A DNA stretch of 53,779 nt, taken from NCBI GenBank assembly GCA_905233525.1, contig CAJOEW010000001.1, forward strand, positions 1 to 53,779. Reading direction: 5' to 3'. Under the pieces are notes generated by a model. The model had not been told where the DNA came from. It saw only the letters and a list, made by a program, of their open reading frames with translations, and did not search any database. The translations under genes were made by a program, and so were the position numbers. Shown here piece after piece: positions 15,195 to 25,209 of the stretch. This DNA comes from an uncultured Synergistales bacterium (GTDB lineage: Bacteria; Synergistota; Synergistia; Synergistales; Aminobacteriaceae). Position 1 is the stretch's first letter; every line of letters begins with the position of its first letter.

Positions 15195-15710
15195 ATGGCC
15201 AATGAAAATATAACAGGCAAAGTTTTTAAAATTTTAAAATATCCTAATCCTGAGCTTAAAAAAATTGCTGAACCAGTCGAAAAATTTGATGATGAATTAG
15301 CGGAACTTGTTAAAAATTTATTCGCAACAATGCACGCAAATGACGGTGTAGGATTGGCTGCTACACAAGTTGGAATTGAGAAGCGCGTTGCAGTTGTAGA
15401 ATACAAAGAAAATTCATACGTGCTGATAAATCCGCGATTGATATCAACAGAAGGCGAACAGGAAGGCGAAGAAGGCTGCTTAAGTTTTCCAGGAATATAC
15501 GCAAAATTTAAACGCCCTATGAAAGTTAAGATCGAAGCTCAAGACGTGAACGGCAATAAAAATATTTATGAAGCTGAAGGTTATACGGCGCGCGCTTTTG
15601 TTCATGAAATGGATCATCTTGACGGCAAAGTATTTATTGATTACCTGTCAAATTTTAAACAAGGCGCTATCAAAAAGAAGCTCATTAAAAATACCGGCGG
15701 ACATTTCTAA
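15195..15710 (+). CDS. def: Peptide deformylase
   Basis: Removes the formyl group from the initiator Met of new proteins, using a bound metal. All three motifs are present: GVGLAATQVG, EGCLSFP and HEMDHLDGKVF, with Cys and the two His as ligands and the Glu as catalyst. It has 171 residues with the usual YPNPEL start. Start: ATG 15195 lies 11 bases after AGGAG; a GTG four codons earlier is within that ribosome site. It is first in an operon with fmt, which performs the reverse reaction on initiator tRNA. Divergent from ctsR, with a shared 149-base control region that holds the CtsR box. Confidence 0.96.
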   Translation: MANENITGKVFKILKYPNPELKKIAEPVEKFDDELAELVKNLFATMHANDGVGLAATQVGIEKRVAVVEYKENSYVLINPRLISTEGEQEGEEGCLSFPGIYAKFKRPMKVKIEAQDVNGNKNIYEAEGYTARAFVHEMDHLDGKVFIDYLSNFKQGAIKKKLIKNTGGHF

Positions 15711-15744
15711 AAAAATCCGGCTTGAAAATTTTTGGAGGTTGTTT

Positions 15745-16671
15745 TTGAATTTGCTTAAAGATATCTGGTTTATGTCAACGGGAAAATTTGGAGCGTTATG
15801 TCTTGAAAAATTATCGCCTCATGTAAATTTCACACGCATTATAACAGGACTTCCAACACGTTCAGGACGTAATAGTAAAGAAAATATTTCAGAGGTCGAA
15901 TCCGCAGCAATAAAATTAAATTTGGGCGGTCGTGTCACAAGAACAGGCAGATTAACAGAAAATAATGAGCTTAAAAATTCTGTAATGCCTGATTTAATTT
16001 TCGTGATAGATTTCGGACAAATTATAAAAGAACCGTTTTTAAACGCTCCTAAATTCGGCTGCATGAATATTCATCCGTCGCTGTTACCTGAATTTCGAGG
16101 AGCTGCACCAATTCAACGCGCCTTAATGTCAGGAAAAAATATTACCGGCGTGAGTGTCTTTAAACTCGTTAAAACAATGGACGCAGGCGAAATTTATGAT
16201 CAGGCCGAAATTAAAATTGATCCTGATGATTCTGCTGAAAGCTTATATGAAAAATCTGCTGCTCTTGGTTGTGAAATGGCTGTGAAAGTTTTAAATTCGC
16301 TCCCGAATATAAAAACATCGCCTCAAAATGATGATAAAGCTACATACGCTGATAAGATTTTAAAATCCGAGCATGAATTAAATTTTGCTATGACCGCTGA
16401 AAATTTTTGCAATCATGTAAGAGCTTTAAACATGTCCGGCGGAGCTTATATCATATTGAAAAATAACAAGCGTTTAAAAATTTGGCGCGCAAGAATTCAT
16501 GATGATGACGGCGAACAGGGCAAGCTGATAAAAATTTGTGATAATAATCCTGTGATAGCGTGTTCTTCAAAAAGTATTGAGCTTGTAGAAATTCAGCCTG
16601 AAGGCAAAAAAAAGATCACTGGTCAGGAATGGCTGAACGGCGCGCGTATAAAAACCGGTTGTATTATATGA
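15745..16671 (+). CDS. fmt: Methionyl-tRNA formyltransferase
   Basis: Transfers formyl from 10-formyl-THF to Met-tRNAfMet. The N-terminal catalytic domain has MNIHPSLLPEFRGAAPIQ (Asn and His of the active site) and KLVKTMDAGEIY (catalytic Asp); a C-terminal OB-like tRNA-binding domain follows (about 205-305). Start: TTG 15745 is 6 bases after GGAGG and gives 308 residues, the normal length; the frame stays open further upstream only because it overlaps def. It lies 34 bases after def and 54 before nudF. Confidence 0.94.
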   Translation: MNLLKDIWFMSTGKFGALCLEKLSPHVNFTRIITGLPTRSGRNSKENISEVESAAIKLNLGGRVTRTGRLTENNELKNSVMPDLIFVIDFGQIIKEPFLNAPKFGCMNIHPSLLPEFRGAAPIQRALMSGKNITGVSVFKLVKTMDAGEIYDQAEIKIDPDDSAESLYEKSAALGCEMAVKVLNSLPNIKTSPQNDDKATYADKILKSEHELNFAMTAENFCNHVRALNMSGGAYIILKNNKRLKIWRARIHDDDGEQGKLIKICDNNPVIACSSKSIELVEIQPEGKKKITGQEWLNGARIKTGCII

Positions 16672-16725
16672 AAATTTGATAATGCGATATAATTAAAAAA
16701 ATTATGAATGCAGGCAGGTGTTTTT

Positions 16726-17289
16726 ATGCCGGAATTATTAACGGACATTGAAGAACATTGTGTAAAACAGAACAGATTATTCGACGGAAAGATTTTAAGT
16801 TTGCGCCGTGATGATGTTCGTACACCGTCAGGCAGAATCGCATCGCGTGAAGTTGTTGAACACAAACATGCTATCGGAGTTTTAGCCTTGACCGGAAAAA
16901 ATAGCGTATTACTTGTAAAACAGTACAGATACGCTATAAGTTCCGTGACTCTTGAAATTTGCGCAGGCTTAATTGAACAGGGCGAAGATCCTTATCAGGC
17001 AGCAGAGCGCGAAATGCAGGAGGAATTGAAATTTAAGGCAGGCAAACTCGAAAAGATCGGCGGCTTTTATGCGTCACCTGGTTTCTGTACGGAATTTGTT
17101 ACTGTTTTCGCAGCGTCAGAGCTTGAGCCTTCCGACTTACCGCAGGACGAAGACGAGAACGTCAGCACAGTTGAGATAGCTTACAATGAAATTCCGGCAA
17201 TGCTTACAGACGGCAGAATACAAGACAGTAAGACATTTGCTGCTTTATCTTGGCTAATGGCGAAGGAGGGGATTACTCCTGCCGGATAA
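16726..17289 (+). CDS. NUDIX hydrolase, ADP-ribose pyrophosphatase type
   Basis: A 187-residue protein with a complete Nudix box (G-x5-E-x7-REMQEEL: GLIEQGEDPYQAAEREMQEE), which binds Mg2+ and hydrolyses nucleoside diphosphate derivatives. The preceding KQYRYAI and VTLEICAGLIE and the following GGFYASPGFCTEF are typical of the NudF/ADPRase subgroup, which splits ADP-ribose to AMP and ribose-5-phosphate. Start: ATG 16726 lies 6-7 bases after AGGTG; an earlier in-frame ATG (16708) has no ribosome site. It ends 119 bases before the chemoreceptor. Confidence 0.88.
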   Translation: MPELLTDIEEHCVKQNRLFDGKILSLRRDDVRTPSGRIASREVVEHKHAIGVLALTGKNSVLLVKQYRYAISSVTLEICAGLIEQGEDPYQAAEREMQEELKFKAGKLEKIGGFYASPGFCTEFVTVFAASELEPSDLPQDEDENVSTVEIAYNEIPAMLTDGRIQDSKTFAALSWLMAKEGITPAG

Positions 17290-17408
17290 GTCCATTATGT
17301 CCGGTTTTCAGGATCATTAAAAAAATTGCAGAGGTTTTCAAATTTTTAATCGCGTTTCAATTCGTTAATTTATTTTAAATTTTTATCACAGGAGGAATAT
17401 TACAAAGC

Positions 17409-19562
17409 ATGTTAAAAAATATGAAGATAACAGGTAAACTCGGCGTAGGTTTCGGGCTTGTGCTTGCGTTATTCGGTGTAGCGGTCTTTATGAGCTGGAT
17501 GAGTATATCAGCAGTTCAAGAGGACGTTAAATTTTTGGAAGGTGTAGCCGGCGCTCTTGATCTTGCTATAGACATGAACACGACTACCAGAGCAATCCGT
17601 TCGCATGTCCGCAATTTGAATTTCTTTGAACTTGAAGAAGATATAACCGGCACTCAAAAACAGGTCGAAACACTCAGAGCACAACTCGAGCGCGGTAAAA
17701 AAATGCTTGCTGACAATCCTAGCTTAACGTCATTGAACACGCTGCCGGAAATGGAATCGATCTTACGCACAAGTTACGCTAATTTTGAAAAAACGGCCGC
17801 ATTAATTAAAAATAAAAAGGCTGTCGTTACAAAACTTTCAGAACAGACATCAAGCTTAATTGAACTTATAGGAGACGTTATAAACTTACAGTATCAAACG
17901 ACTTTACAGGAATTACGCTCAAGCGGCGGCGGCAATGAAGTCCAGGCATCGATCAACAGAATCAGAACAGCCGAAGAATTGCGCGAGAAATTATATATTG
18001 CCGCAAGAATGTATGCTCAGGCAGTTGCAGCACGTGATACAAAAATGTTAAACGACGTTTTAAATTTACTTGTTGATCTTGAAGCTCGTTATACAAGATT
18101 CGCTGATATCACGAGATTTCCAGCTGTTAAAGAAAAATTAAATTCAGGCCGTTCCACGTTTAATGTATTTAAATCCGGTTTCTCTGATGTTCTTACTGCG
18201 TTCACAGCCGGTCAAGACATGTTCGTCGGATTATTGAATGACTGCGAAAATTTAGGCAAATGCATTGAACAGATTGAAGACACAGCGATTAAACGTGTTA
18301 TGGGATTTGCGAAGGCTGACCAGGAAGCTTTAGGAAGATCAATTATGTTAATGATCGCTCTTGCTGTTGCTTCGATTGTATTTGGACTTGGTATGGCGCT
18401 TATAATTGCACGTTCGATTTCTTCACCGTTAAGCCGTGTTGTTGAGCTTGTCGGAAATGCCCGCGACGGTGATTTAACGATTGAGCGCGCAGATTTCCAT
18501 TATGAAGGCCATGACGAACTCGGAGATTTAGGCGATGCTTTATCAGAAATGTTCTTGTCATTACGCAGTTCAATGGGCGATATCTTAACAACAGCTAACA
18601 CAAGTACAGATAATGCGACGGCCATGGGTGACGATGCAGGCAAAAACCTTGAATACGCTAATAACGTCCGCTCGTCTGTTGCTCAAGTCGTTAAGCTCAT
18701 GGAGTCGAATTCGTCATCATTACAGCAAAGTAACGCCGGTACAGAGGAAATGTCAGCGGCTTCAATGACATCGGCTCAGGCTGCTACAGATTGCGCTGAA
18801 TTTATTTCAAATATGACTCAGGTTGCAGGCAAAGCTGTTGAAATGCTTACCGAGACAATGACGAATATGGACACGTTACAGCAAAAAACTCAGGAGAGCG
18901 GCGCAAAAATTCAAGAGCTTGTCGAATCCGTAAACAAGATCGGCGAGATCATTGGCGATATTACATCAATAGCTGATCAAACGAACTTATTAGCACTCAA
19001 CGCTGCTATCGAGGCTGCCAGAGCTGGTGAAGCAGGACGCGGATTTGCAGTCGTTGCCGAATCTGTAAGAAAATTAGCAGAAGAATCAAGCCGTGCAGCT
19101 GAAAATGTCCGTGGTTTAATCGAAGCCCTTCAAACAAATGCCAGGGCAACAAAGACATCAAGTGAAGAAACTTCAGTATTACTTGATCAGACAACAGAAA
19201 AAGCTAAAGAATCAAAAGATTCGTTATCTGAGGCCATGAACCAGATCGATAAGGCTAATGACAGAATTCAGAATATCGCGGCCGTTGCAGAAGAACAAGC
19301 AGCTTCAAGCCGTGAGATCGCAGCCGGTATCGATAACGTAACAAAAGCCACGACGGAAATTTTAGAGAACCTCGAAAGTATTAAATCTAACATGGATGAA
19401 ACGGCTTCAATTGCTGAACGCGCTGCAAAAGGTGCAAAAAATCAGGAAAATTTAGTACAGCACATGCGCGACTCGTTAGCACAGTTCAAAGTCGAATCCG
19501 ATAATCCTACGTTAGCAAGAGGTCGCAGAGCAGCAGCCTTACCAACAGCTAAAAAGCGTTAG
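17409..19562 (+). CDS. Methyl-accepting chemotaxis protein
   Basis: A 717-residue transmembrane receptor. TM1 is at about 12-34, then a helical periplasmic sensor of about 270 residues (four-helix-bundle-like, sugar or amino-acid ligand unknown), TM2 at about 308-335, a HAMP domain, and a long cytoplasmic coiled coil with the hairpin tip [20 protein letters not shown], which binds CheA/CheW. There is no C-terminal CheR-docking pentapeptide; the tail is basic. AGGAGG lies about 14 bases before the ATG. No sigma-28 promoter was seen upstream, unlike fliS. It supports a motile cell together with fliS. The ligand cannot be inferred. Confidence 0.93.
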   Translation: MLKNMKITGKLGVGFGLVLALFGVAVFMSWMSISAVQEDVKFLEGVAGALDLAIDMNTTTRAIRSHVRNLNFFELEEDITGTQKQVETLRAQLERGKKMLADNPSLTSLNTLPEMESILRTSYANFEKTAALIKNKKAVVTKLSEQTSSLIELIGDVINLQYQTTLQELRSSGGGNEVQASINRIRTAEELREKLYIAARMYAQAVAARDTKMLNDVLNLLVDLEARYTRFADITRFPAVKEKLNSGRSTFNVFKSGFSDVLTAFTAGQDMFVGLLNDCENLGKCIEQIEDTAIKRVMGFAKADQEALGRSIMLMIALAVASIVFGLGMALIIARSISSPLSRVVELVGNARDGDLTIERADFHYEGHDELGDLGDALSEMFLSLRSSMGDILTTANTSTDNATAMGDDAGKNLEYANNVRSSVAQVVKLMESNSSSLQQSNAGTEEMSAASMTSAQAATDCAEFISNMTQVAGKAVEMLTETMTNMDTLQQKTQESGAKIQELVESVNKIGEIIGDITSIADQTNLLALNAAIEAARAGEAGRGFAVVAESVRKLAEESSRAAENVRGLIEALQTNARATKTSSEETSVLLDQTTEKAKESKDSLSEAMNQIDKANDRIQNIAAVAEEQAASSREIAAGIDNVTKATTEILENLESIKSNMDETASIAERAAKGAKNQENLVQHMRDSLAQFKVESDNPTLARGRRAAALPTAKKR

Positions 19563-19594
19563 GCTTGTTTAAAACTTTTAATTGAATAATTTTT

Positions 19595-19631
19595 CGGACG
19601 GAGTTGTTAAATTTGGCTTCGTCCGTTTTTT
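19595..19631 (+). terminator. Intrinsic terminator of the chemoreceptor gene
   Basis: CGGACGGAG (19595-19603) pairs with CTTCGTCCG (19617-19625, one mismatch), followed by a T run. Confidence 0.75.
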
Positions 19632-19649
19632 ATTTTGATGTACACGAAT

Positions 19650-19685
19650 AAAAAAACAGCTCCTCATAATTTTTTTAAGGAACTG
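19650..19685 (-). terminator. Intrinsic terminator of the FabK/NMO-type gene
   Basis: On the minus strand CAGTTCCT (19685-19678) pairs with AGGAGCTG (19664-19657, one G-T pair), followed by T7 (complement of the A run at 19650-19656). Confidence 0.7.
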
Positions 19686-19728
19686 CTGATAAAGAATACA
19701 AACTCAAAATTTTTAATCGAATTTAAAA

Positions 19729-20802
19729 TTATTTAAATAATTCGTCTACAATGTCTTTAACTCTTTCAATCTTGTTAGCTTTTACGACATTGCTTCCGCA
19801 AAAAAATAAGCCCGTTTCCCAATTTCCAACTTGCGCGTCAACAAGAGCAGCAGCTATACAAAACGTTTCACGAGTCTTACGATATTTGCAATGAGTTAAA
19901 CAATTTGCAAAACATGGTTTACTCTCGACATTGCCGTTTAAATATTTCTCAACGAACGGATTTTTTATGGCTCGGCCTGGTAATCCTGCAGGACTGTGAA
20001 TCAATACAACGTCTTCATCTTTTGCGTCGATATATGCCTGTTTAAATCTGTCTGAAGCGTCGCCCTCAATTGTACACGCGAAACGAGTTCCCATTTGAGC
20101 GCCTGAAGCACCTAAATTAAAAACACGCTCAAGATCATTTTTATCCCATATACCGCCGGCTGCTATAACAGGTATATCGCATTTCATTTCATTATGAACA
20201 TACTCAACAACACCAGGCACTGCCCGCTCAAGCCTCAACGCAGGATCATACACTTGTTCAATTGTCATGGCTCCTAAATGTCCTCCGGCTGTCGCTGGCT
20301 CTTCAACAATGAACGCGTCAGGAATTCGATTATATTTTTTTTCCCAATGTCTTGTAATTAAACTCGCTGCTTTCGCTGAACTCACTATAGGCACAAGCGC
20401 AACGTCTGGAAATTCTTTTGTATAATCAGGTAATCTTAAAGGTAATCCAGCTCCTGAAATAATAATATCTGCACCGCCTTCAGCTGAAGCTCTTACTTGT
20501 GTATCATAATCAGTTAATGCCACCATGCAGTTTACGGCTATAATACCATTTGAACCGGCAATATCACGCGCTTTTTTTATACAGTCTTTTATTACAAGCT
20601 GATTGGCTTCGAAATAATTATGCTTTGCAGGTTCGTATAACGGCGATGAATGACAAAGACCTACGCTTGCGATCGTTCCTATAATACCATTCTTGGCCGC
20701 ATGTCCAGCTAATTTATAACCTGATATTTCAACGCCCATACCTCCTTGAATTAACGGGTACGTAGGCTGATGTTTTCCTATTTTTAAAACAGGCATATTC
20801 AC
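19729..20802 (-). CDS. FMN-dependent nitronate monooxygenase / FabK-type enoyl-ACP reductase
   Basis: A 357-residue TIM-barrel flavoprotein. Motifs: LIQGGMGVEISG at the N-terminus, AGGHLGAMT with the family His, and AAGGIWDKNDLERVF with GASGAQMGTRF for FMN phosphate. The family includes nitronate monooxygenases and the enoyl-ACP reductase FabK; sequence alone cannot separate them, and no fab genes are near. The C-terminal part carries a cysteine cluster (C-x3-C-x3-C plus later FC) found in anaerobe members, role unknown. Start: GTG 20802 is 10 bases after AAGGAG, giving M-N-MPVLKIGK; ATG 20796 is the alternative. Followed by its own terminator. Confidence 0.82.
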   Translation of the reverse strand: MNMPVLKIGKHQPTYPLIQGGMGVEISGYKLAGHAAKNGIIGTIASVGLCHSSPLYEPAKHNYFEANQLVIKDCIKKARDIAGSNGIIAVNCMVALTDYDTQVRASAEGGADIIISGAGLPLRLPDYTKEFPDVALVPIVSSAKAASLITRHWEKKYNRIPDAFIVEEPATAGGHLGAMTIEQVYDPALRLERAVPGVVEYVHNEMKCDIPVIAAGGIWDKNDLERVFNLGASGAQMGTRFACTIEGDASDRFKQAYIDAKDEDVVLIHSPAGLPGRAIKNPFVEKYLNGNVESKPCFANCLTHCKYRKTRETFCIAAALVDAQVGNWETGLFFCGSNVVKANKIERVKDIVDELFK

Positions 20803-20956
20803 CTGAACAACACTCCTTGAAATTTTTTTTATGATTTTCAGCAAGTATAACAAACACCCTTGAAAATTCACCCGTAAAAATCAAAGATTTGTGCAATGTG
20901 AAAAATCAAGAACGCTTTTATAATTTTCAAGTCATAAATTTTTATAGGAGGTGCAT

Positions 20957-21994
20957 TTGATTTTGAGAGCAGGAAAATTTTTTACACTCGCTGCCGCTAT
21001 GAGCATAGCCGTAATTTTTTTTAATGCTGATATTTCACAGGCGGCACGAGCAAGAAGAAATCAAAGCTATATAAATCATACACCGGAAATTTTAAAACAG
21101 GATAATAATATTTACAGCTTACAGCCTCAATTTTCACCATATAGAGCCGGAATTGTCAGACAAGATGTTTTAAATAATGCCTTGAATGAATTAAATTATA
21201 TCCGCAGAATCGCAGGTGTGCCGTCAAATGTCATGTTAAGCAGCGAATTAAATGAGCTTTCACAACATGGCGCAGTGCTGCTTGACTCTATAGACACTCT
21301 AACTCATACACCGTATCAGCCTCACGACATGCCGGACAATTTTTTTAACAAAGGCTATCAGGCTACGTCTCATGGTAATGTTCACGTCGGAAAAATATAT
21401 TACGGAGATAAAATGTACGGTAATTCTTCACTCTCAAAAACTTTGCTCGATTATGTAACCGATGACGAGTCAAATATTCCGACAGTTGGGCACCGCCGTT
21501 GGATGTTGAATCCAAGATTAAAATATACAGGCTTCGGAATTTCTACGAGGCGCGGCTATTCTGTAATGTACGTCATAGATGAATATAAAGATTATAATAC
21601 TTATATTAAAAATATGGCTTGGCCTATACGTGATGAATTTATTTCATGGCCTGCAAAAAATAATAATCACCCTGTTAAATATTTTCCTGACAGCGCACCA
21701 TGGTCAGTCACGTTAAATAATACAATCTTTGAAAAATGCGATGACGATCAGGTAAAAGTTAAATTAACACGCGTAAATGACGGCCGTACATGGAAATTTA
21801 GCTACGACGGACGCAGCGACGGATATTTTAATATCAGCCATGAGGCTTACGCTTGGGACGAATGCATAATTTTTAAGCCTGATGATTTCGGAGGTTACAG
21901 AGCCGGTCAACGTTGGCAGGTCGAAATAACAGGCTTGCGCAAAAAAAACGGCTCGAACGTAAGAATTTTTTATACGACAGATTTTATAAACTAA
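20957..21994 (+). CDS. Exported CAP/SCP-domain protein
   Basis: A 345-residue protein with a signal peptide (about to the SQAARA segment) and a CAP (SCP/PR-1) domain at about 65-195: helix ALNELNYIRRIAGV, a His in SQHGAVL, then VGHRRWMLNPRLKYTGFG, which carries the conserved His and the strand end. The C-terminal third is beta-rich and unassigned. CAP proteins in bacteria are secreted or surface-attached and mostly uncharacterised. Start: AGGAGG (20946-20951) favours TTG 20957, with TTG 20963 as alternative; the GTG at 20951 overlaps the ribosome site. Divergent from the flavoprotein gene. Confidence 0.8.
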   Translation: MILRAGKFFTLAAAMSIAVIFFNADISQAARARRNQSYINHTPEILKQDNNIYSLQPQFSPYRAGIVRQDVLNNALNELNYIRRIAGVPSNVMLSSELNELSQHGAVLLDSIDTLTHTPYQPHDMPDNFFNKGYQATSHGNVHVGKIYYGDKMYGNSSLSKTLLDYVTDDESNIPTVGHRRWMLNPRLKYTGFGISTRRGYSVMYVIDEYKDYNTYIKNMAWPIRDEFISWPAKNNNHPVKYFPDSAPWSVTLNNTIFEKCDDDQVKVKLTRVNDGRTWKFSYDGRSDGYFNISHEAYAWDECIIFKPDDFGGYRAGQRWQVEITGLRKKNGSNVRIFYTTDFIN

Positions 21995-22059
21995 TATTCT
22001 TGTAAATCATTCGCTGTAATTTATGCGGTGATCAATAAAAAATCAGGAGGTTGTTTTTA

Positions 22060-23079
22060 GTGAAGAAGTTTTTATTATGTTTAATGGTTTTATGCGCTGT
22101 TATGGTGTCTGTGTCATGGGCGAAAGATGTAAGCGATATTGTCGTTGGTGCTTGCATTTACAAATATGATGACACGTTTATGACCGGTGTACGTAATGCC
22201 ATGATAGCCGAAATGGAAAAGCAGGGCGGTAAGCTTCAGGTCGTTAACTCGCAAAACAAACAGACGATCCAAACCGATCAGGTCGATGCTTACATAACAG
22301 AAGAGGTTGACGCGCTTATCGTTAATCCCGTCGACAGAACAGCATCAGAGCCTTTAATGAGCAAAGCTAAAGAAGCTGACATACCGATCATTTTTGTTAA
22401 CCGTGAACCTTACGCCGATGTTATGAACGCATATGATCGTATATGGTACGTCGGAGCTAAGGCTGAAGAATCCGGTACACAGTCAGGAGAATTGATCGCT
22501 GAGTATTTCAAAGCACACCCTGAAGCAGATAAAAACCATGACGGCAAAATTCAGTACATCATGTTACGCGGCGAACAAGGACATCAAGACGCTGTATTAC
22601 GTACGGATTATTCGATTAAGGCCATGAAAGACGCAGGCTTCGAAATTGTAGAACTCGGAAGCGACACAGCAAACTGGAGTAAAGTTCAGGCTACCGATAA
22701 AATGACGGCGTTTATTTCTGAACATGGCGTTGATAATATTGAGGCCGTATTAGCAAATAATGACGACATGGCACTCGGTGCAATTGAGGCGTTAAATGCT
22801 CAAGGTTATAACGCAGGCGATCCGGCTAGATATATTCCTGTCGTTGGCGTTGACGCTACAGCACCGGCTCTTGAAGCTATGAAGAACGGCGCAATGCTCG
22901 GAACAGTTTTAAACGATGCCGACAACCAGGGAATCGCCTCGATAAAAATAGCAGTTGTTGCAGCAGCAGGCGGCGAAGTTAATGAGGAAACAATAGGCTA
23001 TAAAATTACTGACGGTAAATATATTTGGATACCGTACAGAAAAGTAACTACTGAAAATTATCAGCAGTTCATAAAATAA
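22060..23079 (+). CDS. mglB: Galactose/glucose-binding periplasmic protein, canonical copy (MglB1)
   Basis: The substrate-binding protein of an Mgl-type ABC importer. Signal peptide about 1-21. All residues that contact sugar in E. coli MglB are kept: D14 (KYDD), N91 (FVNREP), H152/D154/R158 (GHQDAVLR), W183 (ANW), N211 (ANND), D236 (GVDA) and N256 (LND). The calcium loop DKNHDGKIQ is also intact. It should therefore bind galactose or glucose. Start: GTG 22060 has AGGAGG 9 bases upstream. It is the first gene of the operon, and a hairpin terminator follows it, so it may be expressed above the genes downstream. Confidence 0.93.
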   Translation: MKKFLLCLMVLCAVMVSVSWAKDVSDIVVGACIYKYDDTFMTGVRNAMIAEMEKQGGKLQVVNSQNKQTIQTDQVDAYITEEVDALIVNPVDRTASEPLMSKAKEADIPIIFVNREPYADVMNAYDRIWYVGAKAEESGTQSGELIAEYFKAHPEADKNHDGKIQYIMLRGEQGHQDAVLRTDYSIKAMKDAGFEIVELGSDTANWSKVQATDKMTAFISEHGVDNIEAVLANNDDMALGAIEALNAQGYNAGDPARYIPVVGVDATAPALEAMKNGAMLGTVLNDADNQGIASIKIAVVAAAGGEVNEETIGYKITDGKYIWIPYRKVTTENYQQFIK

Positions 23080-23093
23080 AATTGTCCGCAAAT

Positions 23094-23137
23094 CTCCCTG
23101 TTGAGCAAATTTACGCAGGGAGGTTTTTATTTTTTTC
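23094..23137 (+). terminator. Internal terminator/attenuator between mglB1 and mglB2
   Basis: CTCCCTG (23094-23100) pairs with CAGGGAG (23116-23122), then TTTTTATTTTTTT. Downstream genes have no separate promoter that I could see, so partial read-through is likely and would set the ratio of binding protein to transporter. Confidence 0.65.
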
Positions 23138-23169
23138 GCGCTCACGAATTCAAGGAAGGATTGATTATT

Positions 23170-24186
23170 TTGCGAAGACATTTATTTACAGCAGTACTTT
23201 TTATTTTTATGTTATCTGCCGGCACCGCTCACTCCGAAGATATAAAAATAGGCTTGAATATATATTCATTCGAAGACATGTTTTTAAAGCGTTATAGAGA
23301 TGCTCTTACTTTTGAAGCATGGAAACACGGAGTCAAGTTTTTTGCGGCGGATGCTAATAAATCACAGCGTAAACAGAATAATCAAGTGAGCGAATTTATT
23401 GCTACACATGTTAACGCTTTAATAATAAGTCCTGTTGACCGCAATGATGTAGGCGATTTGATTAATAGGGCTAAACGTGCTTTTATACCTTTAGTATTTA
23501 TTAACAGAGAACCGCCTAAAGAATTTCTTGATCAATATAAAAAATCCTGGTACGTAGGCTCAGACACTTCAGGCGCTGGAACAATTGCAGGAGGAATTTT
23601 AGCTGATTATTTCAAAAATCATCCTGAAGCAGATAAAAATCATGACGGCAAAACTCAGTACGTTATCTTAAAGGGCGAAAAGAGTCATCAAGACACGCAA
23701 ATCGTAACAGAACGCACACTCAAAGCTCTTACGGACGCAGGTTTTGAACTCGATGAGCTTTCAGGAGATTACGCTGACTGGCAAAAATTTAAAGCAGTTG
23801 TAAAAATGCAAGGTTTCATATATCTTGCACGCGGTGTTGAAAATATTGAGGCCATAATTGCAAATAACGACGAAATGGCGCTCGGTGCACTTATGGCTAT
23901 AAAGATTCATAAATATAATTCCGGCGATCCTGAAAAATTTATACCGATCGTAGGCATTGACGGAAATACAGAAGCGCTCGAAGCTATATCTAAAAATGAG
24001 ATTATCGGCACTGTTTTAAATGACGCTGAAACACAGGCCGCCGCAGCTATGAGCATTGCTGTAGAAGCCTCAAAAGGACATGAAATAAACGAAGAAAATA
24101 TAGGCTTTAACATTATTGACGGTAAATATATTAGAGTGCCATGCAAAAAAATCACGCATGAAAATTATAAGGAATTTCTAAAATGA
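23170..24186 (+). CDS. MglB paralogue 2, altered sugar pocket
   Basis: A periplasmic sugar-binding protein related to MglB1 along its whole length, with a signal peptide ending THS-E. Pocket: D14 (FED), N91 (FINREP), H152 and D154 (SHQD), W183, N211 (ANND), D236 and N256 (LND) are kept, but the Arg that contacts the sugar (R158) is Val (DTQIV). The calcium loop is intact apart from Ile to Thr. A related but different monosaccharide is likely. Start: TTG 23170, about 10 bases after AAGGAAGGA; frames further upstream run through the terminator. It overlaps mglB3 by 4 bases (ATGA). Confidence 0.85.
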   Translation: MRRHLFTAVLFIFMLSAGTAHSEDIKIGLNIYSFEDMFLKRYRDALTFEAWKHGVKFFAADANKSQRKQNNQVSEFIATHVNALIISPVDRNDVGDLINRAKRAFIPLVFINREPPKEFLDQYKKSWYVGSDTSGAGTIAGGILADYFKNHPEADKNHDGKTQYVILKGEKSHQDTQIVTERTLKALTDAGFELDELSGDYADWQKFKAVVKMQGFIYLARGVENIEAIIANNDEMALGALMAIKIHKYNSGDPEKFIPIVGIDGNTEALEAISKNEIIGTVLNDAETQAAAAMSIAVEASKGHEINEENIGFNIIDGKYIRVPCKKITHENYKEFLK

Positions 24187-25190
24187 AAATATATAAAAAA
24201 TTTTTAACAACGCTCGTAATTTTTTTAATATGCTCCGGAATTTCTTACGCTGACGATGTAAAAATTGGTGTCAGTCTTGAGACGTTTAATATTGATTTTG
24301 TAGTGCGTTATAAAGATGCTATGACACGTGAGGCCGCAAGATTAGGAGCTAAATTTGTTGTAACCGATGCCGAAAATTCACAGCGTAAAGAAAAAGGCCG
24401 CGTTGATGAATTGATTTCATCAAATGTAGATGTTTTACTTGTGAGTCCGTCTGATAGATTCAAAGTCGATGATTTAATTAAAAAGGCTAAAAGCGCTAAT
24501 ATCCCTATAGTTTTTATAATACGCCAGCCGTTACCTGAAGCTATAGCAAAATATGATAAAGCCTGGTACATCGGGACAAATTCATCAGAATCAGGACGTA
24601 TGCAGGGCGAGATCATGGCTGATTATTTGAAAGCACATCCTGAAGCAGATAAAAATCATGACGGCAAAATTCAATACGTGATCATTCAAGGTCAGGAAGT
24701 TCATCAAGATACAAAGCCGCGTGCAGAATTTGCTGTGAAAGCTCTGAAAGATGCAGGTTTCGAACTTGACGAACTCGCTCACGATGTATATACGAACTGG
24801 CAGCGCGATAATGTAATACAGGTAACAAACGAGCTTTTAAAAAATATTGATGTCGAAAAAATTGAGGCCGTTTTTGCACATAGCGAAGAAATAGGCTTAG
24901 GAGTGATACACGTTCTTAAATCAAAAGGCTATAACACAGGCGATAAAAATAAATTTATTCCGATTGTCTGTGTTGACGGCAGCAAAGAAGGACTACAGGC
25001 CATGGCAAATAATGAAATTATAGGGACTGTTTTGCACGACGCTGAGACATTAGGATCGACCGCTGTAAAATTTGCTGTAGCCGTATCAGAAAAAAAGCAG
25101 CTTAAATATTTTAATATCGATGATCGCAAATTTATTACAGTGCCGTATAAAAAAATAACGCCTGAACATTATCAGGAATACGTTAAATAA
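24183..25190 (+). CDS. MglB paralogue 3, strongly remodelled sugar pocket
   Basis: The same fold and signal peptide class (cleavage about SYA-D), with the calcium loop DKNHDGKIQ intact. Many pocket residues are changed against E. coli MglB: D14 to Ile by direct alignment (FNIDF), N91 to Ile (FIIRQP), N211 lost (AHSEE for ANNDE), N256 to His (VLHD). H152, D154, R158, W183 and D236 remain. With four of nine contacts gone it is unlikely to bind galactose in the same way; a different ligand or a sensory or partner role is possible. ATG overlaps the mglB2 stop (ATGA). Confidence 0.85.
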   Translation: MKIYKKFLTTLVIFLICSGISYADDVKIGVSLETFNIDFVVRYKDAMTREAARLGAKFVVTDAENSQRKEKGRVDELISSNVDVLLVSPSDRFKVDDLIKKAKSANIPIVFIIRQPLPEAIAKYDKAWYIGTNSSESGRMQGEIMADYLKAHPEADKNHDGKIQYVIIQGQEVHQDTKPRAEFAVKALKDAGFELDELAHDVYTNWQRDNVIQVTNELLKNIDVEKIEAVFAHSEEIGLGVIHVLKSKGYNTGDKNKFIPIVCVDGSKEGLQAMANNEIIGTVLHDAETLGSTAVKFAVAVSEKKQLKYFNIDDRKFITVPYKKITPEHYQEYVK

Positions 25191-25209
25191 ATTTTTGGAG
25201 GTGTTTTTT

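Noticed and set aside
15568-15744. 5' extension of the fmt frame overlapping def
   Set aside because: It is the shadow of def in another frame; TTG 15745 with GGAGG gives the normal Fmt length.
24308-25129. Several minus-strand frames within mglB3
   Set aside because: Shadows of a coding gene with clear family identity; none has a ribosome site.
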